This document shows positions 1-11,350 of a stretch of DNA of 64,000 nucleotides, in pieces; within the stretch, counting starts at the first letter, position 1; every line of letters starts with the position of its first letter. This stretch comes from Phymatolithon calcareum (Eukaryota > Rhodophyta > Florideophyceae > Hapalidiales): NCBI GenBank assembly GCA_977006965.1, contig OZ345385.1, positions 1,178,001 through 1,242,000 of the forward strand. Reading direction: 5' to 3'. The notes below the pieces were generated by a model. That model saw only the letters and a program-made list of their open reading frames with translations. It did no database searches and had not been told where the DNA came from. The position numbers and the translations under genes were made by a program.

Positions 1-1590
1 TGCGAGATCCTGTACTCCAATTGTGATCAGGCGGTGGTGCATGTTGGAGTTTCTGGCCTCCTCAATAGGATAATAGTTTCGATCAATAATCTTGTTCAGA
101 TTCTTCGTCACAATCCTGGCAACCCTTCTGAGCTCTTCAAAATTGAAATAAGGTTTCCCCTGTTGCGGCACGACGACGAACTTGTTAATAGCATTAGAAG
201 CAAGGTTGCAAACGGAAACCTCATCTGGAGGGGGTGTACTAAACAATCTCAGTGCACAAGTTGGACGACCGAAATATGCGCAAGTTTTGCTGGCTAATCT
301 TCCTTTTTCAAGAATCCCTGTAGAGCGTATATGGCGCACCGGTCTCGATCTGGGCCTCCAAAATGGCAAACCACAGCGTACGAGAGTCGATAACCTTCGG
401 CGCACGATCATCCGCCTCATACTTGGTGTACAGCGCTTCCATGCAATCTGCCAGACCTAGTGCCTCATTAGGACAGAACAAAGTCCTGGTCTTATCCCCC
501 TCGACGCGCTTCATAAGCAAATCGCAAATACATAGACCGTAGAACAAATCGTGAGCTCGCTGCTCTTTCTTTCCGGTGTTCTTGCGGAGATTCAGAACGT
601 CGAAAATGTCTGCATTCCACGGTTCCGGGTAAACAGCAATGGCACCCTTGCACTTGCCACCGCCGTCATCAACATATCGAGCAGTGTCGTTGTAAACGCG
701 GAGCATAGGTACAATACGGTTAGAAGTACCATTTGCTCCCCTGATGTAGGACCTTGTCGCTCGAATGTCATGAATCGTGAGGCCAATACCACTAGCAGAC
801 TTGGAGATCACATCACAACGTTTGAGAGTGCCATAGATGCCCTCGATGGAATCATCAGTCATGGTTCACAAGAAGCAGGACTAAAATTAGGGTCTGCAAT
901 TACCGGCGTTGAAAAGAGTCGGTGATGCATGGGTGAAGAGGTTGACGATATGGCATCGTACGTGGCAAGTGCAGCATCGAGATCGCCGTAGTGAATACCA
1001 AATGACGTTCCACAACCTTACCATTCTTGCGCAGAGGGTACGAGCGCTCCAGAGTCTTGAAGCCAAAATAGTCATAGGAGAATTCATGGTCATAGATCAC
1101 ATCAGCAGCGAGGGTGTTTCGGTTCTCCTTCACGAATTCGTACACCTCATTTGAAACCAGGGGGTCTGGTTTCTTCGTGTGCAGAGAGAGGTACTTATAA
1201 AGAATCTCAATCGTCTCTGAGAACGGCTTGTGCTGTTCTTGCGTAAGTTGTATACGGCGATTCTAGAAGGAAGTAGGGAATAGTCATGGCGCTTCCTGGC
1301 CACGTACGCGACAGTATCAGCAGCAAGATCATCTAGAGCGGATGTAAATACACTGTCGTATACGCTTGTTCAGACCTTCTGCGCCACCTCGGAAATGACG
1401 ACAACGGGGTCGAGTCGGCAGTGATTTTGTCGAACTTGACCAACCCTCGCGCTTGATACTTGGTGTCTTTCAGCAACCTGACTTCGTCAAAATCGCTGGC
1501 TGCAGGGTGTGCCGAATTTGTATTGTGCGGGAAGGGAAAGATTATGCTCGATGGGGTCAGGCCGGTTCGTACACGCACTATTGCCAAATT
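1..1590 (-). pseudogene. RNR1: Ribonucleotide reductase large subunit (R1, class I) relic
   Basis: Relic of the catalytic alpha subunit that reduces ribonucleotides to deoxyribonucleotides in the cytosol. Read on the minus strand, pieces in three frames follow the family order: an N-terminal LVKFDKIT segment (about 1455-1420), FGFKTLERSYPLR (about 1070), FTHASPTLFNAGNCRP (about 935-890), [19 protein letters not shown], then the diagnostic [20 protein letters not shown] (about 750-690) and LFCPNEA (about 470). The catalytic-cysteine motif NLCTEI is still legible, with its Cys codon at 254-256, and VCNLAS follows in another frame. Frameshifts and stops lie throughout, and the gene runs off the left edge, so it is a pseudogene. 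The longest clean piece is 308-862. The family assignment is secure; whether an intact copy exists elsewhere cannot be seen. Confidence 0.93.
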
Positions 1591-2071
1591 TACACTTCAA
1601 AACACAGCTGTCGAAATTGGAGAGACATAATTGGGCAGTATTCCAACCAACTGGTCTATAATCTGAATTTTTGGCCGCAGCCCGCTTATCCTCCCATGCA
1701 GAAATATGCTGAAAATTTCGAAGTTATTGACAATAAGCCAAATTTTGATAGAAAAATAACTTCGAGTAATTAAAAATTAGTAAAAATAGCGCTGAGTTTA
1801 CGTTTCTAACAGTAATGTGACGCTGCCATTAGAATACCGGCGTCACTGTAGAGACCACTAGGCCCTAAGATGTGTGCCCCTGGACCAGGGACATGTGTGG
1901 ACCTATGATCTACTCTATATCAAGGATGTGTATCCCTACAGTCACAATGTCTTTCAGAAATATATACTTTTTATCATGGTGCTCTGCGTAATATCTTACA
2001 ATAGCTCTGCTTCCTCCGCATCTTTGGCTTTGATAGAGGGATCTCATTAGAGCTAAACGACTGCCCTCATC
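1591..2071. other. No gene recognised
   Basis: Between the RNR and SDR relics. It is AT-rich around 1730-1800. No coding similarity or clear repeat was seen on either strand. Confidence 0.4.
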
Positions 2072-2204
2072 ATGCCTACAATTCAAAATGGGCTTCCTAT
2101 TGCTTTTCTATATCTTCTTTATCGTGTTTTGCACCGGTCCGCACGTGCCGCTCGCTTGCGCCGCCATTTCAACAATCGCCCTGTCTGGGTCGTTGGTGCA
2201 TCAC

Positions 2205-2216
2205 AAGGGCTGGGTC
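2205..2216 (+). repeat. Target-site duplication, left copy (AAGGGCTGGGTC)
   Basis: Twelve bases repeated exactly at 2443-2454 on the other side of the LINE-F insert, inside the SDR coding sequence. This marks the insertion point. Confidence 0.92.
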
Positions 2217-2442
2217 TGTCCCCGCATGGCATCATGGGGACAGTGGAGCACCTAATTATACGCTGTTCTGGTCGGGCTGCCTCTAGACGGCAATTCATCG
2301 GAAGAGTGCGAGGCAAAACGGTTGAAGATCTGTGCAGGGAGAGACCCGTAGAGATACTCCAATATTTGAACAATGAGAACTTGCTCTAGGGTAAGTTCTG
2401 GCGTTGAATTAGCGCCTTCTGCAATAAAGAGAGAAAGAAAGA
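2217..2442 (+). mobile_element. 5'-truncated LINE-F (RNase H-type LINE) inserted in the SDR gene
   Basis: A 226-bp insert flanked by the perfect 12-bp duplication AAGGGCTGGGTC (2205-2216 and 2443-2454). It encodes the last residues of a LINE ORF2: TVEHLIIRCSGRAASRR (the H-x4-C half of the C-terminal CCHC knuckle) and then ILQYLNNENLL and a stop. These match the ends of the LINE-F copies at 15823-16754 and 18440-19380. The 3' tail is a GAAA-type repeat (2428-2442). Orientation, tail and duplication all fit target-primed reverse transcription. Confidence 0.9.
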
Positions 2443-3752
2443 AAGGGCTGGGTCGCGCGCTGTATGTTCCCGTGCACGCGCGCGGTGCTCGATTAACAAT
2501 ATCCTTGCGATCCTCATCAGAATAAGTAAACTGCACAGTCATCCCTCTCGATATTTCCTCCAGCTCGGAGTCTATCCGGGAAGCTTGATCCAACGCATCA
2601 AGCCTCGTTCCCGTGGATGACATTATTGCAAATCGCGGAATAAAACACGGAGGCAAGCATCGAGTGAGATAGATGCAGGCATAGACACCAATTTCCGCGC
2701 GGTCGCACACTTTTTCCGCTCTTTATTAACGGGGGGATGCGATCCGGTATTTTCTGCGCTGTGCCGTCCATAGCGGAGTATCGTGGAGTTCCAGGGACTT
2801 CGCTCTATTGTGCTTCCAAAGCTGTGCTAACGGCGATGTGTCAGGTGCTAAATGTCGAGCTCTTGGAAAAGGACAGAATGATTAATTTTGTTGCCATACA
2901 CCCGGAGTTCGGCGATACGCCAGCGATTCGAGGGCTTAGCCATCCGAAGCATTCCTGTTGATCGAGGAGTTTTGCGTCTGAGCTTATACTCGGTGCTATT
3001 GCCTTGGGATAAAGACATTTTGGGTTTCCCTGGCAAATGAAGCATGGCGTAACCCGGTTTTCGACAACACTGTCAAGCCCTATCTAAGACTATTTTATGC
3101 AATACATTGCGTAGTACAGTACGATTTGGGTATGTCTAAGACTTGCGTATTGATAGCTATAACGACGCAATTCTCGGTCTTAGTAGATGGCAACTTAAGG
3201 AAAGAACCGCAGCATGAGTACTTGTGTGCTTCTTTTGGCGGTCGACAGTCATGGACCTCCTTCCCCAATCCGTACTGTACCTATGCCCGTTTTGCACATA
3301 ATATTGTCACCCTGTTTCCAAATATGACCTTCACGTAGTCGCGTGTTAAGGAACACTCTGACAAGACGCGCATCCCCGCGCCCCAGTCTGCGAAAGAACG
3401 ACTTATGCGTTTCACATATGTCTGTGTCCCCACGGGACCTCCAGCTCATTAGTCCTGCCTCTGAGCAGCACGTGCGCAACGGAAAACGGAACCCTGCGTA
3501 GACGGTGATAATAGTTGAGCATAAGAGACAGTGTAACGATGGACTTTTTCCTGGCACGCAAAACAGATCGAAGTCCACCTATTGGACGTCGATTTTTCCT
3601 GGGAGCTTCGGCCTTATATTTCACCTTAGCATTCACCCTTGGGTTCCCAATATGCACCAACGACGGGGAAAACCCAAGTCCGTTACAGGAACGAGCCTCA
3701 TCACCAGATTGGTCATACGTGCACTGCAGCTCATTTCACTTGCCGTCTGTAG

Positions 3753-3784
3753 GAGTCGATTGGACTTTTAAGTCCAATCGACTC
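3753..3784. repeat. Perfect 32-bp inverted repeat (15 + 2 + 15)
   Basis: Left arm GAGTCGATTGGACTT, spacer TT, right arm the exact reverse complement. With a two-base spacer it is nearly loopless and would fold only as a cruciform or in transcribed RNA. The geometry is the same as the inverted repeat at 4119-4150, although the sequence is unrelated. Confidence 0.95.
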
Positions 3785-4118
3785 ATACAGAATGAGCCGA
3801 AAATAGTCTTTGATTCTGAGTGCCTCTATTAGGGAAGGCCCACATACAGTAAATATATTAATGCTTCATAAGTCACCGGTTCCCTAGAGTAACAGCAATT
3901 TGAGAGTTTCCACCTTCATGACCAGATTAGCGTTTACAGCTTTTGAATTGGCGGAGTGTGGGGGCGGAAGAAGTCGAATGTATCCACATACGGTTGTGGG
4001 CACCGGTGCTGTTGACAGGGGCTCAAGCCCTGTGTCCATGGAGAACCAAAATGTAGACCTACGAAGACTTTGTAAGATTCAATTGGGCACTGACATTGTG
4101 CTGCATCCCGGGCAGTAC

Positions 4119-4150
4119 GTGACTGCCACATCATGTGATGTGGCAGTCAC
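4119..4150. repeat. Perfect 32-bp inverted repeat (15 + 2 + 15)
   Basis: Left arm GTGACTGCCACATCA, spacer TG, right arm the exact reverse complement. It lies 334 bp after the one at 3753-3784 and has identical arm and spacer lengths. Confidence 0.95.
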
Positions 4151-5257
4151 AGGACTGTAGATACTGTATACAGTACTGGTCCGGGGTTTTCGCCACTGAG
4201 CTTTTAATGCGTACAGTATGATTCTTACAAGTGTTGTGAAACAAAGCAGAGGGTGCAGAAATGACACTTGTTGTTCCATTGTGTCCAGGGACATCGTCAG
4301 GAACATACTGTAGTGGCCTTTCCAATGGAGCGCACCTCTGTGACACTGGCACTGGGCACCATTCCTCGTGCACACGGCACGGCGTGCCATGGGTACGAGC
4401 TGGCCTGAAATTCTGCTGTAGATGCCACATGGCACGCATTCATTTGTCTCTTGCAAAGCAGAGGTTTGAGTTTTAGAGTTGCTCCTGGGAGGGCTCTGTT
4501 GATACAAGCAGACTTTTGCGAAAAGTAAGAAAATTTAAATAAATTAACTCATTGCGTACAGTTCATACCTTCTTGAAAGTAAAAAGTACGTAAACAGCAA
4601 GAATAGTTCGTCGTTTGCACCATAATAATATGGTACCTTTCAAATAAATTTAAGGACATATTATGTCCCAACTTGAGGAAAGTCGGCACCTTGCTATAGC
4701 GTGCATTAAACTTCCTTCTCTCATTAGCAAGGATAGTTCAGAGAATGTACTGTAGCTTGTACAGCAAAATGCCAGCCTAATCTTAGCCCTACAGTAAAAT
4801 TGTTCTTTTTTCCGTAAGCTTCCAGCACATGACAGAATCCAACTTGCACATCCACGACTGGGAAGCTAGACATTGGCAAGGAAAGAGACAAATTTTTGCG
4901 GAGTCTACCTGGCGCGCGGCAAGGCCGCGGCATTCCAGATGCCGATCCTGTCGTGACAGGGCACCAAGACTTGATCGAGAAGACATTGCACTATGTATGT
5001 TTCTAAGCGCCTCTATCAGCACTAGCAGCGCAACCGAACTATATTCGCAGAAAATTTAACGATAATGCTGAGCTACTTTGTATTTATCCGATGCGCGCGT
5101 CTCGTTGAGGCGATGAGCTACTCGCTGCTTGCGTGTGGCTAGCGCGTGCGCCGAAATCTGTCCATTGCGGTGCACGATCTGTTTTCCAGGCGCAACGGCA
5201 TGCCATCAAGCACGACGACGTGTCCTGCAAATGGCAATGTGTTCGACGAAGACATCG

Positions 5258-5760
5258 CTAAATGCCAAGCATGCACGCGACGCGGACCCGGCCGCCGTCG
5301 TCCGCGCTTGGCAAATAGTCACAAAGACCGTCCACCCAAATGGGCACATGGGCGGACAGGATATCGGCATTACCGCCGGGAAGAGGTGGGGCTGAGAACA
5401 AATCGTCCAGAACACGGAGAAAAGTCGAGGGGTCCAGACGTGCAAACGCCAGGCTAGCAGCGCTCCAAACTCCCTCGATGGGGCATGACGATTTAAAGAG
5501 AGGGGTTGAATAACCGCTACCGGAATCCTTGACGACGTAGCCGGCGGCACGGAAACCCCCGGACCTCGCTCGTCTAGAGATTGCTTTCCAGATGCCGCGA
5601 ACAGCAGTGAAATCCACTTGCTCAACCGCAGTCTTAGAATCCGCGATGGTGCGAAGGGCGTCGGCCTGGAGGCACCGATGCGATTTCCGGTGGAGGTTTC
5701 CGGCGGAAGAACGGGTGGCGGCGGTGATGAGAGCTGTGAACAGGTTAAGCTTGAATCACT
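5258..5760 (-). pseudogene. Unrecognised open reading frame, possibly a gene fragment
   Basis: On the minus strand a frame stays open from about 5760 to the stop at 5258. From the ATG at 5617 it begins MDFTAVRGIWKAISRR, and upstream in-frame residues (ALRTIADSKTAVEQV) look helical, so the ATG need not be the start. The composition is protein-like, with alternating hydrophobic and charged helices, but I recognise no family. No partner genes are adjacent. It could be another host-gene fragment of the kind seen across the window, or a chance frame. Confidence 0.25.
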
Positions 5761-5849
5761 GGGGAATCCTCATGATGGAGGAAGAGCGAACTGCCGAGGA
5801 GAGTTTGATGGAGAGAAGTGGGATGCAGATGCTTAGATATTGACGAGGA

Positions 5850-6780
5850 CAAAATGCCAACGTCTTCGTTTGTCCTTCACGCCGAAAGCATACTTCGTGG
5901 GTGGCGATGGCATGCTCCGAACAGCGAATTCAATTATCAAATTATGATCTACGCAGTGCGCATCAATACGTGTCCAATAGACTAAAACCAGGGGATAGTT
6001 ATACAGTATTACTATGATAACCTCTTGGAAAGTGCCGTACAGACATGTTTAACAATACACTGTAAATTTAAGGGAAATTTAAACTCAACGCTACTCTATA
6101 AATTGACTCTGCAGCTCTGCGTCGAGTATAGCAGAAGACAGAATCCCAGCGTCAAGGAAGTCAGCATGCCTTCTCCAAAGATCCGATCTTGCGTACTACC
6201 ACAGCTTCTGAAGGTGAGCCGCCAAGCGCCTGCGCACGCCTCACCACGCAAGCATGTTATAATTTTTCGCAGCATGTCCTACTGATTGTCCCTTCGACCG
6301 GGAAGCGCAGCGCCTAAAAGCGCTAAAAAACCGTATGCGAAGACTTTGATGAAGAGCGGCTCGTATCTTTTCGCTTCCGCGTTTGAACAGGTGTCGTTGC
6401 TCACCAGCTAGGGTGCGAAGAAGGAGGCGCAGACTGCGAATTTGCGGACCGTCGCTAAATTGTACAAGGCCGAACCACTCTTTGTTCTACCTTCGATTGC
6501 GGCTCAATGGCTAAAGGATGAAAACCAGCCGACGGCACTATATTCGGAATGACGATATGCGGGTTCGCAATCGTCCGGGTAAGAGGGCTCCAGTGCGACG
6601 TTTTTCAGTGCGCGGGTGTACTTTTTTCTAATTTCTTCCTTTTCTCCTTGCTTGTTTTGAAGGTCGCGACTGCTATCCACTAGGTTATGGCTGATGGCAA
6701 AAGATAATCTGGCATGAACGCGGCTCATGCAAAACCCTGGGCTGAGGAGGCATTGAAAGAAGGAACAGTTTACAAGCCGT
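5850..6780. other. No gene recognised
   Basis: No coding match on either strand. Short ORFs (under 90 codons) look like chance frames. Confidence 0.4.
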
Positions 6781-6789
6781 AGTTCATCA

Positions 6790-7210
6790 AGTGGCTAGAA
6801 TAAGATTGGAACCTTATTTGAGTCCTACGCTCGTCGAACGAAGAACCTACCAACCTCAAGTGACACATGTCGTGGCTCAATGCATGTACTCCACCAAGAC
6901 AGTTGTGGGTGGACGGACCCCACATGGGATAAGGGCTTTGAGTTTCGCGAAGACACAAGAGAGTCTTTGCAACGATTTAATCAGGCTTCGTCGGCAAAAA
7001 GTAGTAGTTTCTCGATGAAGTGGGTTAGGCAAACTGAAAGTCCGTATCCGAATGACTCTTCCCCAGAGCTAGTCCCGGGCACGCTTACATCGCACTTTCC
7101 AGCTGTTATTCTGAGATCTAGAGTTTTAACCTATTCCGTACACACCATTTTCAATTCTGGGGAGAACAGTACAGCCCTTCTGCGCACGCTTTGTTCGGAA
7201 TCAGAATGAA
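6790..7210 (+). pseudogene. Unknown protein family X, copy 1
   Basis: An open frame at 6880-7209 contains GWTDPTWDKGFEFREDT, then SPYPNDSSPELVPG, SHFPAVILRSRVLT and IFNSGEN. The same order of motifs appears on the minus strand at 52000-52380 (WRDQAWETGFSFKIET, STYGSGPEHVPG, SHFPAVSLRTRLLT, IFHTKSNN). The two copies are clearly homologous at protein level but diverged. A frame change near 6880 separates a possible N-terminal part (6791-6880). I do not recognise the family. Dispersed copies in a transposon-rich region suggest a mobile-element or multigene-family protein. Confidence 0.5.
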
Positions 7211-7378
7211 GCAAGTCTACAACGGCGAAATGATTTCAACAAATGGCATACCACGTTTCATTACTTACGCTCAATAGCTTGCACACATAGTTTCAAGGCC
7301 CAACATAACCTGACAAAAGAAACTTGGACAAAGTGAAATTCAGTTATAATAACGCACGCGCATTCCGTTTGATATCGC

Positions 7379-9159
7379 CTAACTATTAGATACAGCTAAA
7401 GAATCCTCCACCAGAGCAGAATCATCTTCCAGGTTATTCAGCGCCTCAGATCGAGAAGTTTCATTATCTGCCTGTCCGCTAAATGCGGAAGCTGTAGCAC
7501 GCACGAGACGCTTTGCGGCGAGGTCTTCTTTCTCCTTCATAAATGTCTTCAAGGGCACAAGAAATGTACACTCCCTGATGCTTCGTATCGACCCTGTTGA
7601 AGGCTCTCCATCATTCACCTTCGCGGAATTCTCGATAGTCGAGGCCTTTTCCATGTCCGACTTGGCAGTCTCATGAATGGTTATTTGTCCACATGCAACT
7701 TCTTCAATATCACCCATACACCTTCCAGATAATTCTGAACCAATCCACGTAGTCCGAAAGCCATGATGTGTGACGTCCGCAGCGTCAACGTCGATGATCG
7801 CATTAGAGCATTAATATCATCTACTATTAGCGTCTGCTGGAGTACCTCAAGCGCCACATTGTGCAAACTGACCTCACGCTCAGTCTCTGTTGTGGGTGGG
7901 AACGACGCAGCGCTGATGGAGGGATAGAAGTTTGTAATTGCCCGCACACAGTGCAATGTGATCTGGAGACACGGGAAATCGATCATCATCTTGGTAAGCT
8001 TCTTGGTGTTCTCAACGTCCAGTTGACTGTCTGTCATCCCTGAAGTCATGCAAAATGGGATATTCAAAATGGTTCTGTCAACAGTTGCTGGAAGTGAGAC
8101 CTCCTCGGCCGCTTTCGCCGGATGAATAATTATTTCAAAACCGGCCCTCTGCGCCGCAGAGATACTTTCAAATCCCAAAATCTTCTCTAAAAGAAAATTA
8201 AAATTGCTGAGTAGGGCTTTTCGAGCTTCTGCGCGACCGCAGGTCCACTGGCTCGAAAGAAGATATCTCAAATTCGTTACGCAGTAATCACGTTCCAGCT
8301 CGAAAGGATCCGCCGGAAGCTCGCCTTCAATCCTCATTCGCTTACGCCTCTCCAACAGCTGTGGATCTTTCGCCTTCCTCACCATTTTCTCTGTCAGCTC
8401 CGGCATGTGCACGATCTCACTGACGGCAATAGGAGCTCGGTTCATTCCCTCCTAAAGGATTTCAGCCATTCCGGCTCCTCTTTTCCACGTCTACAGGTCA
8501 GTGGTGTCCTTTCGTGGTCAAACTCAGCATTGCGGAAGTCTAGTATCAGGATTGATATGGCATTATGAAGCACGAAAGACCAAAAATTTCCATTTTGACA
8601 ATGATAGCGATCCCGTACATGGTAGGTCTCCACTGAGAAGAATATAACAGCCAGGCCTGATACGCCGCTAGTAATACTCGCGTTATTCGCCACAGTTTTT
8701 GAACACCTCAGTTGAGATGGGATCCAATGTTGTACTTGGGGAGAAGCTTGCTGAATGAAAGCAAAGTAGCTGGGCAAATCCATTTCCTCTGAAACGGCCT
8801 TCGGTCTTTTTCCAGTATGTCACCGACGGCACCCTTTCCGGCAACGGGGACAATTTTCTATTCTTCTCGTTATTCTCGCGACTCTTGGTGCTACTGGGCC
8901 GTGAGGTTCCAGCTGAAACACGACTGGAGTCAAGGAGGTCCTTCTGCAGGTTCTCGATTTTCAGAGTCATCCGCTCCTCGAGCTGCTGAATCCGGAGAAG
9001 AACTTCATTTTTCGCTCCACTCGCGGTAACGACGAGACTGCCTAAACTGGACACGGGCTCACTCCTCGAGGCGGTATTCGACCGTCCAGCTGGGCTAGCA
9101 GGTGCAGTGCCCACCGCTTCCTTCCCATCACCGGGTCGACGAGGTGCTTCTCTGGACAT
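7379..9159 (-). pseudogene. Unknown coiled-coil protein split over four overlapping frames
   Basis: Four consecutive minus-strand ORFs overlap end to end: 9159-8683, 8783-8442, 8445-7681 and 7717-7379. Together they would give a protein of roughly 560-590 residues. The N-terminus is Pro/Ser-rich (MSREAPRRPGDG) and is followed by a heptad-like helix (VLLRIQQLEERMTLKIENL). The third piece is 254 codons without a stop and starts MNRAPIAVSEIVHMPELTEK. The fourth is acidic and ends LEDDSALVEDSLAVSNS. The second and third pieces meet as ATGA at 8445-8442. Open length and lack of internal stops argue for a real gene with about three indels. Alternatives are introns or coupled ORFs. No family is recognised. 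Confidence 0.5.
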
Positions 9160-9429
9160 GGTTTGAACTGCTCCTTGTGAGAGTCGCGCGTACGAGAGGA
9201 GCTACGGCAAAGAAAAGAGAGCTGATGGTAGAATTGTCGCTTCTAGAAGTGGGGAGCTCGACCTTGTCGAGAGTGGACTCGAGCTGCAGTGTAACACGTG
9301 TCCGAGCTACAGATGCTGTGCATGCATGCTGCATGCTCAGCTTCTCGCTTGTTCTTTCATTTCTTGCAAATGTTTCAAATATAATGTGAAATTAGCCGCA
9401 CTGGGGTAGCGCACCCGTGCCAAAAAAAC

Positions 9430-9738
9430 TAAGAAAGGAAAAATCGAAGTGCTTATCTATCCTGGATTATTCAAACGCAAGTTCCGGCTCTCAGGCCAGG
9501 AGCTCCACGAAACCCGCCTACTGGAATACCTGGGAACCACGATCGACAACACGGGAGTAACCCACCACGCAACACTAAAGCGCATCAACGCGGCGAAGGG
9601 AATCATCATGGGACTAAAAGACCTGGGAGTCCAAGCGCAAGGACTAGCTACTACCAAGAACATAGGAATTTACAAGGCTCTTGTGCAATGCAGATGGGAG
9701 TACGCGATACATCTCACGCCATGGACTTCCTGGTTCGC
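9430..9738 (+). mobile_element. LINE reverse-transcriptase C-terminal fragment
   Basis: Encodes LIYPGLFKRKFRLSGQELHE, then YLGTTIDNTGVTHHATLKR and CRWEYAIHLTPW. The same order is seen at 16767-17030, so it is the thumb and connection part of the same LINE type as the interrupted copy at 14560-17060. It ends abruptly against the opposite-strand fragment that starts near 9745. Confidence 0.85.
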
Positions 9739-9744
9739 CAGCAG

Positions 9745-10780
9745 AAGCGCTCTTCAGTTGCTCTTCTCGAGGAGTATGAGTGAGCACTTTTGAATCAACC
9801 AAGTCGTTCGATACATACATGCCCATTCGGTGCATTCATTGAGCATCTCTTAAAGCTCGTCTTCTAGCCTTGCCATTAGTTTGACGTCGTCCGCGAACAT
9901 ATTTAAACGAAGATTCACGCTAGAATCGTTGAAGTTCAGAGCGGTTACCTTTCTGCTAGGGTGTCCATTAGGATGTTAAACATTGCTGGGCTGATGGAAG
10001 ATCCTTGGGGGACTCCGTGCTCGCTCGTTCTTGGCGTTATTCTCATATCGTTCATAACAGTGAAATGAATGCTCTGCAAAGAGAAAGAGGCTAGTGATCC
10101 AACATTTGCTGCTAGTCTGAGATCGATTTCTCGCAATAGCTCGTCTCTTGGGACTCGGTCGTATGCTGATTTCAAGTCGAATACGACTTTCGTGTTCATT
10201 CCTTGTCTTACGGCTGCTGTATAGCGGAGGAGGGCTCTCTCCGTGCCTTTGCGTGGCTGGAATATCATTTGTGATCTGTTGAAGGCGTATTCCTTCCGGA
10301 TCAGTTTATTCACTGCTGATTCAAATATTTTGCGAGCGTGTGATAATAGTGAGATCGGCCTGTAGCTTGTTGGGGAGCTTGGGTGTCCTTTCTTGAATAT
10401 CGGAACCAAGAGCGCATTATTCAAGTCGTCAGGCCAGCAACCGAGCTGTCCAGCGTTTGTGATCGTTGCTAGTAGAAAGCTGTGGCTTTCTTCCGGGGTT
10501 AGTAGCAGTGCTTCAGCGAAGATAACGTCCGGGCCATCTGCTTTCTGCCTCGGGCTCTTTTGAGCTCTCGCTTTAGTGCTCGTGTGACTTGAAATATCTT
10601 CGGCCGAATGGTCTTTCCTCTGAGATCCTTGAGCTCTTCGGTCAAATGGGTCACCATTTGTCCATTGCCACATACGTTGATTTCCTTGGGAAGAATGAGT
10701 ATGGGGATACTGTAGTTGTCTCTAACAGATGTTGACTCGCTCGATCTCATTATGATATTCGAAATGAGGTAGATCAACTA
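9745..10780 (-). mobile_element. LINE reverse-transcriptase fragment
   Basis: The minus-strand ORF 10673-9945 holds reverse-transcriptase motifs in order: LLVPIFKKG, YRPISLLSHARKI, VVFDLKSAYDRVPRDEL (first catalytic Asp), GVPQGSSISPAMFNILMDTL. Continuing in another frame near 9905-9880 it gives NMFADDVKLMA, the catalytic FADD. The upstream part (10777-10499) is in a different frame. Endonuclease and C-terminal regions are missing, so this is an internal piece of a degraded element. Confidence 0.9.
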
Positions 10781-10860
10781 TGCGTTGGAAGTGACGCTTT
10801 TCGGACTATGGGTACGTGCGTATCGAAAACGCTCTCTCCGACGATAGTCAATAAAACAAC

Positions 10861-10925
10861 GAGGAAATTCACTACATGGCCACCAAAAATTGGCAAAATT
10901 CACTACATGGCCATCTCTAGCCAAA
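10861..10925 (+). repeat. Left terminal inverted repeat of the 1.85-kb element
   Basis: Pairs with 12644-12708 in inverted orientation, 64 of 65 bases identical. Confidence 0.93.
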
Positions 10926-11044
10926 ATCTACTACTCACCCCTAGCCAAGAGTACTATTATAACTCACTCTAGCCAAAACTTCTACTCATCCGTTTGTCAA
11001 AGCAATCTATGGGACAGTAAAATTTATTGCGAGGGGGAGAGGGA

Positions 11045-11350
11045 GAGAAGGGTTTGACCGGACCGAACGGACCACAAAGGAAAAAAGACAAGTTTCCGGC
11101 GCGGGCGCGGGCGCCCGCGCCGGCGCAAGTGGCCGCAGCGATAAAGCTGCACAAAGCGCTCCTTCCGACGGTAATCCCGCCGGAAATGGCGGACGCGATC
11201 GTGAACGCGCACTCCAGGGACTTGGCGAATCGAGAACTTGCCACACTTGAAATGCCAGACCCAAGCCCGCCGTTGCAAGATTTCGAGAAAATCTTGCGAA
11301 TTTAAGCGGATTTGATACAGGCCGGCTATCATACCGGTCCGGCCCGTTCA
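11045..11350 (+). repeat. 306-bp dispersed repeat R, copy 1
   Basis: Matches 33119-33424 without gaps, with four differing bases in 306. It contains a GC-only hairpin (arms CCGGCGCGGGCG and its complement at 11096-11107 and 11112-11123) and an open frame on the plus strand ending EMPDPSPPLQDFEKILRI with stop at 11303-11305. No ATG lies inside the shared part, and all four differences change an amino acid in that frame, so coding is unproven. Confidence 0.9.

Larger units (their letters stand above)
2072..3110 (+). pseudogene. Short-chain dehydrogenase/reductase (SDR), membrane-anchored type, disrupted
   Basis: NAD(P)-dependent oxidoreductase relic. From the ATG at 2072 a short hydrophobic segment (LPIAFLYLLYRVL) precedes the Rossmann motif VWVVGASQGLG, an arrangement like DHRS7-type SDRs with an N-terminal membrane anchor. 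The motif is cut by a 226-bp LINE insertion (2217-2442). When the insert is skipped, reading resumes as RALYVPVHARGARL and then VDDIIANRGIKHGGK, where NRG stands for the structural NAG motif. The active-site YxxxK occurs as YCASKAVLTAM near 2805-2840, followed by FVAIHPEFGDTPAI. Further frameshifts occur before about 2700 and after 2960. Substrate is unknown. The call as an SDR is firm, as is its loss of function. Confidence 0.88.
3111..5100. other. Long gene-poor stretch
   Basis: No open frame here resembles a known protein; the ORFs of about 100 codons at 3515-3832 and 4079-4507 have no recognisable motif. The stretch holds two perfect 32-bp inverted repeats (3753-3784 and 4119-4150) and several TACAGTA/TACTGTA words near 3115 and 4160-4185. 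Confidence 0.45.

Noticed and set aside
2252-2710. Minus-strand 152-codon ORF
   Set aside because: It spans the LINE insertion and the SDR coding sequence in antisense; a shadow.
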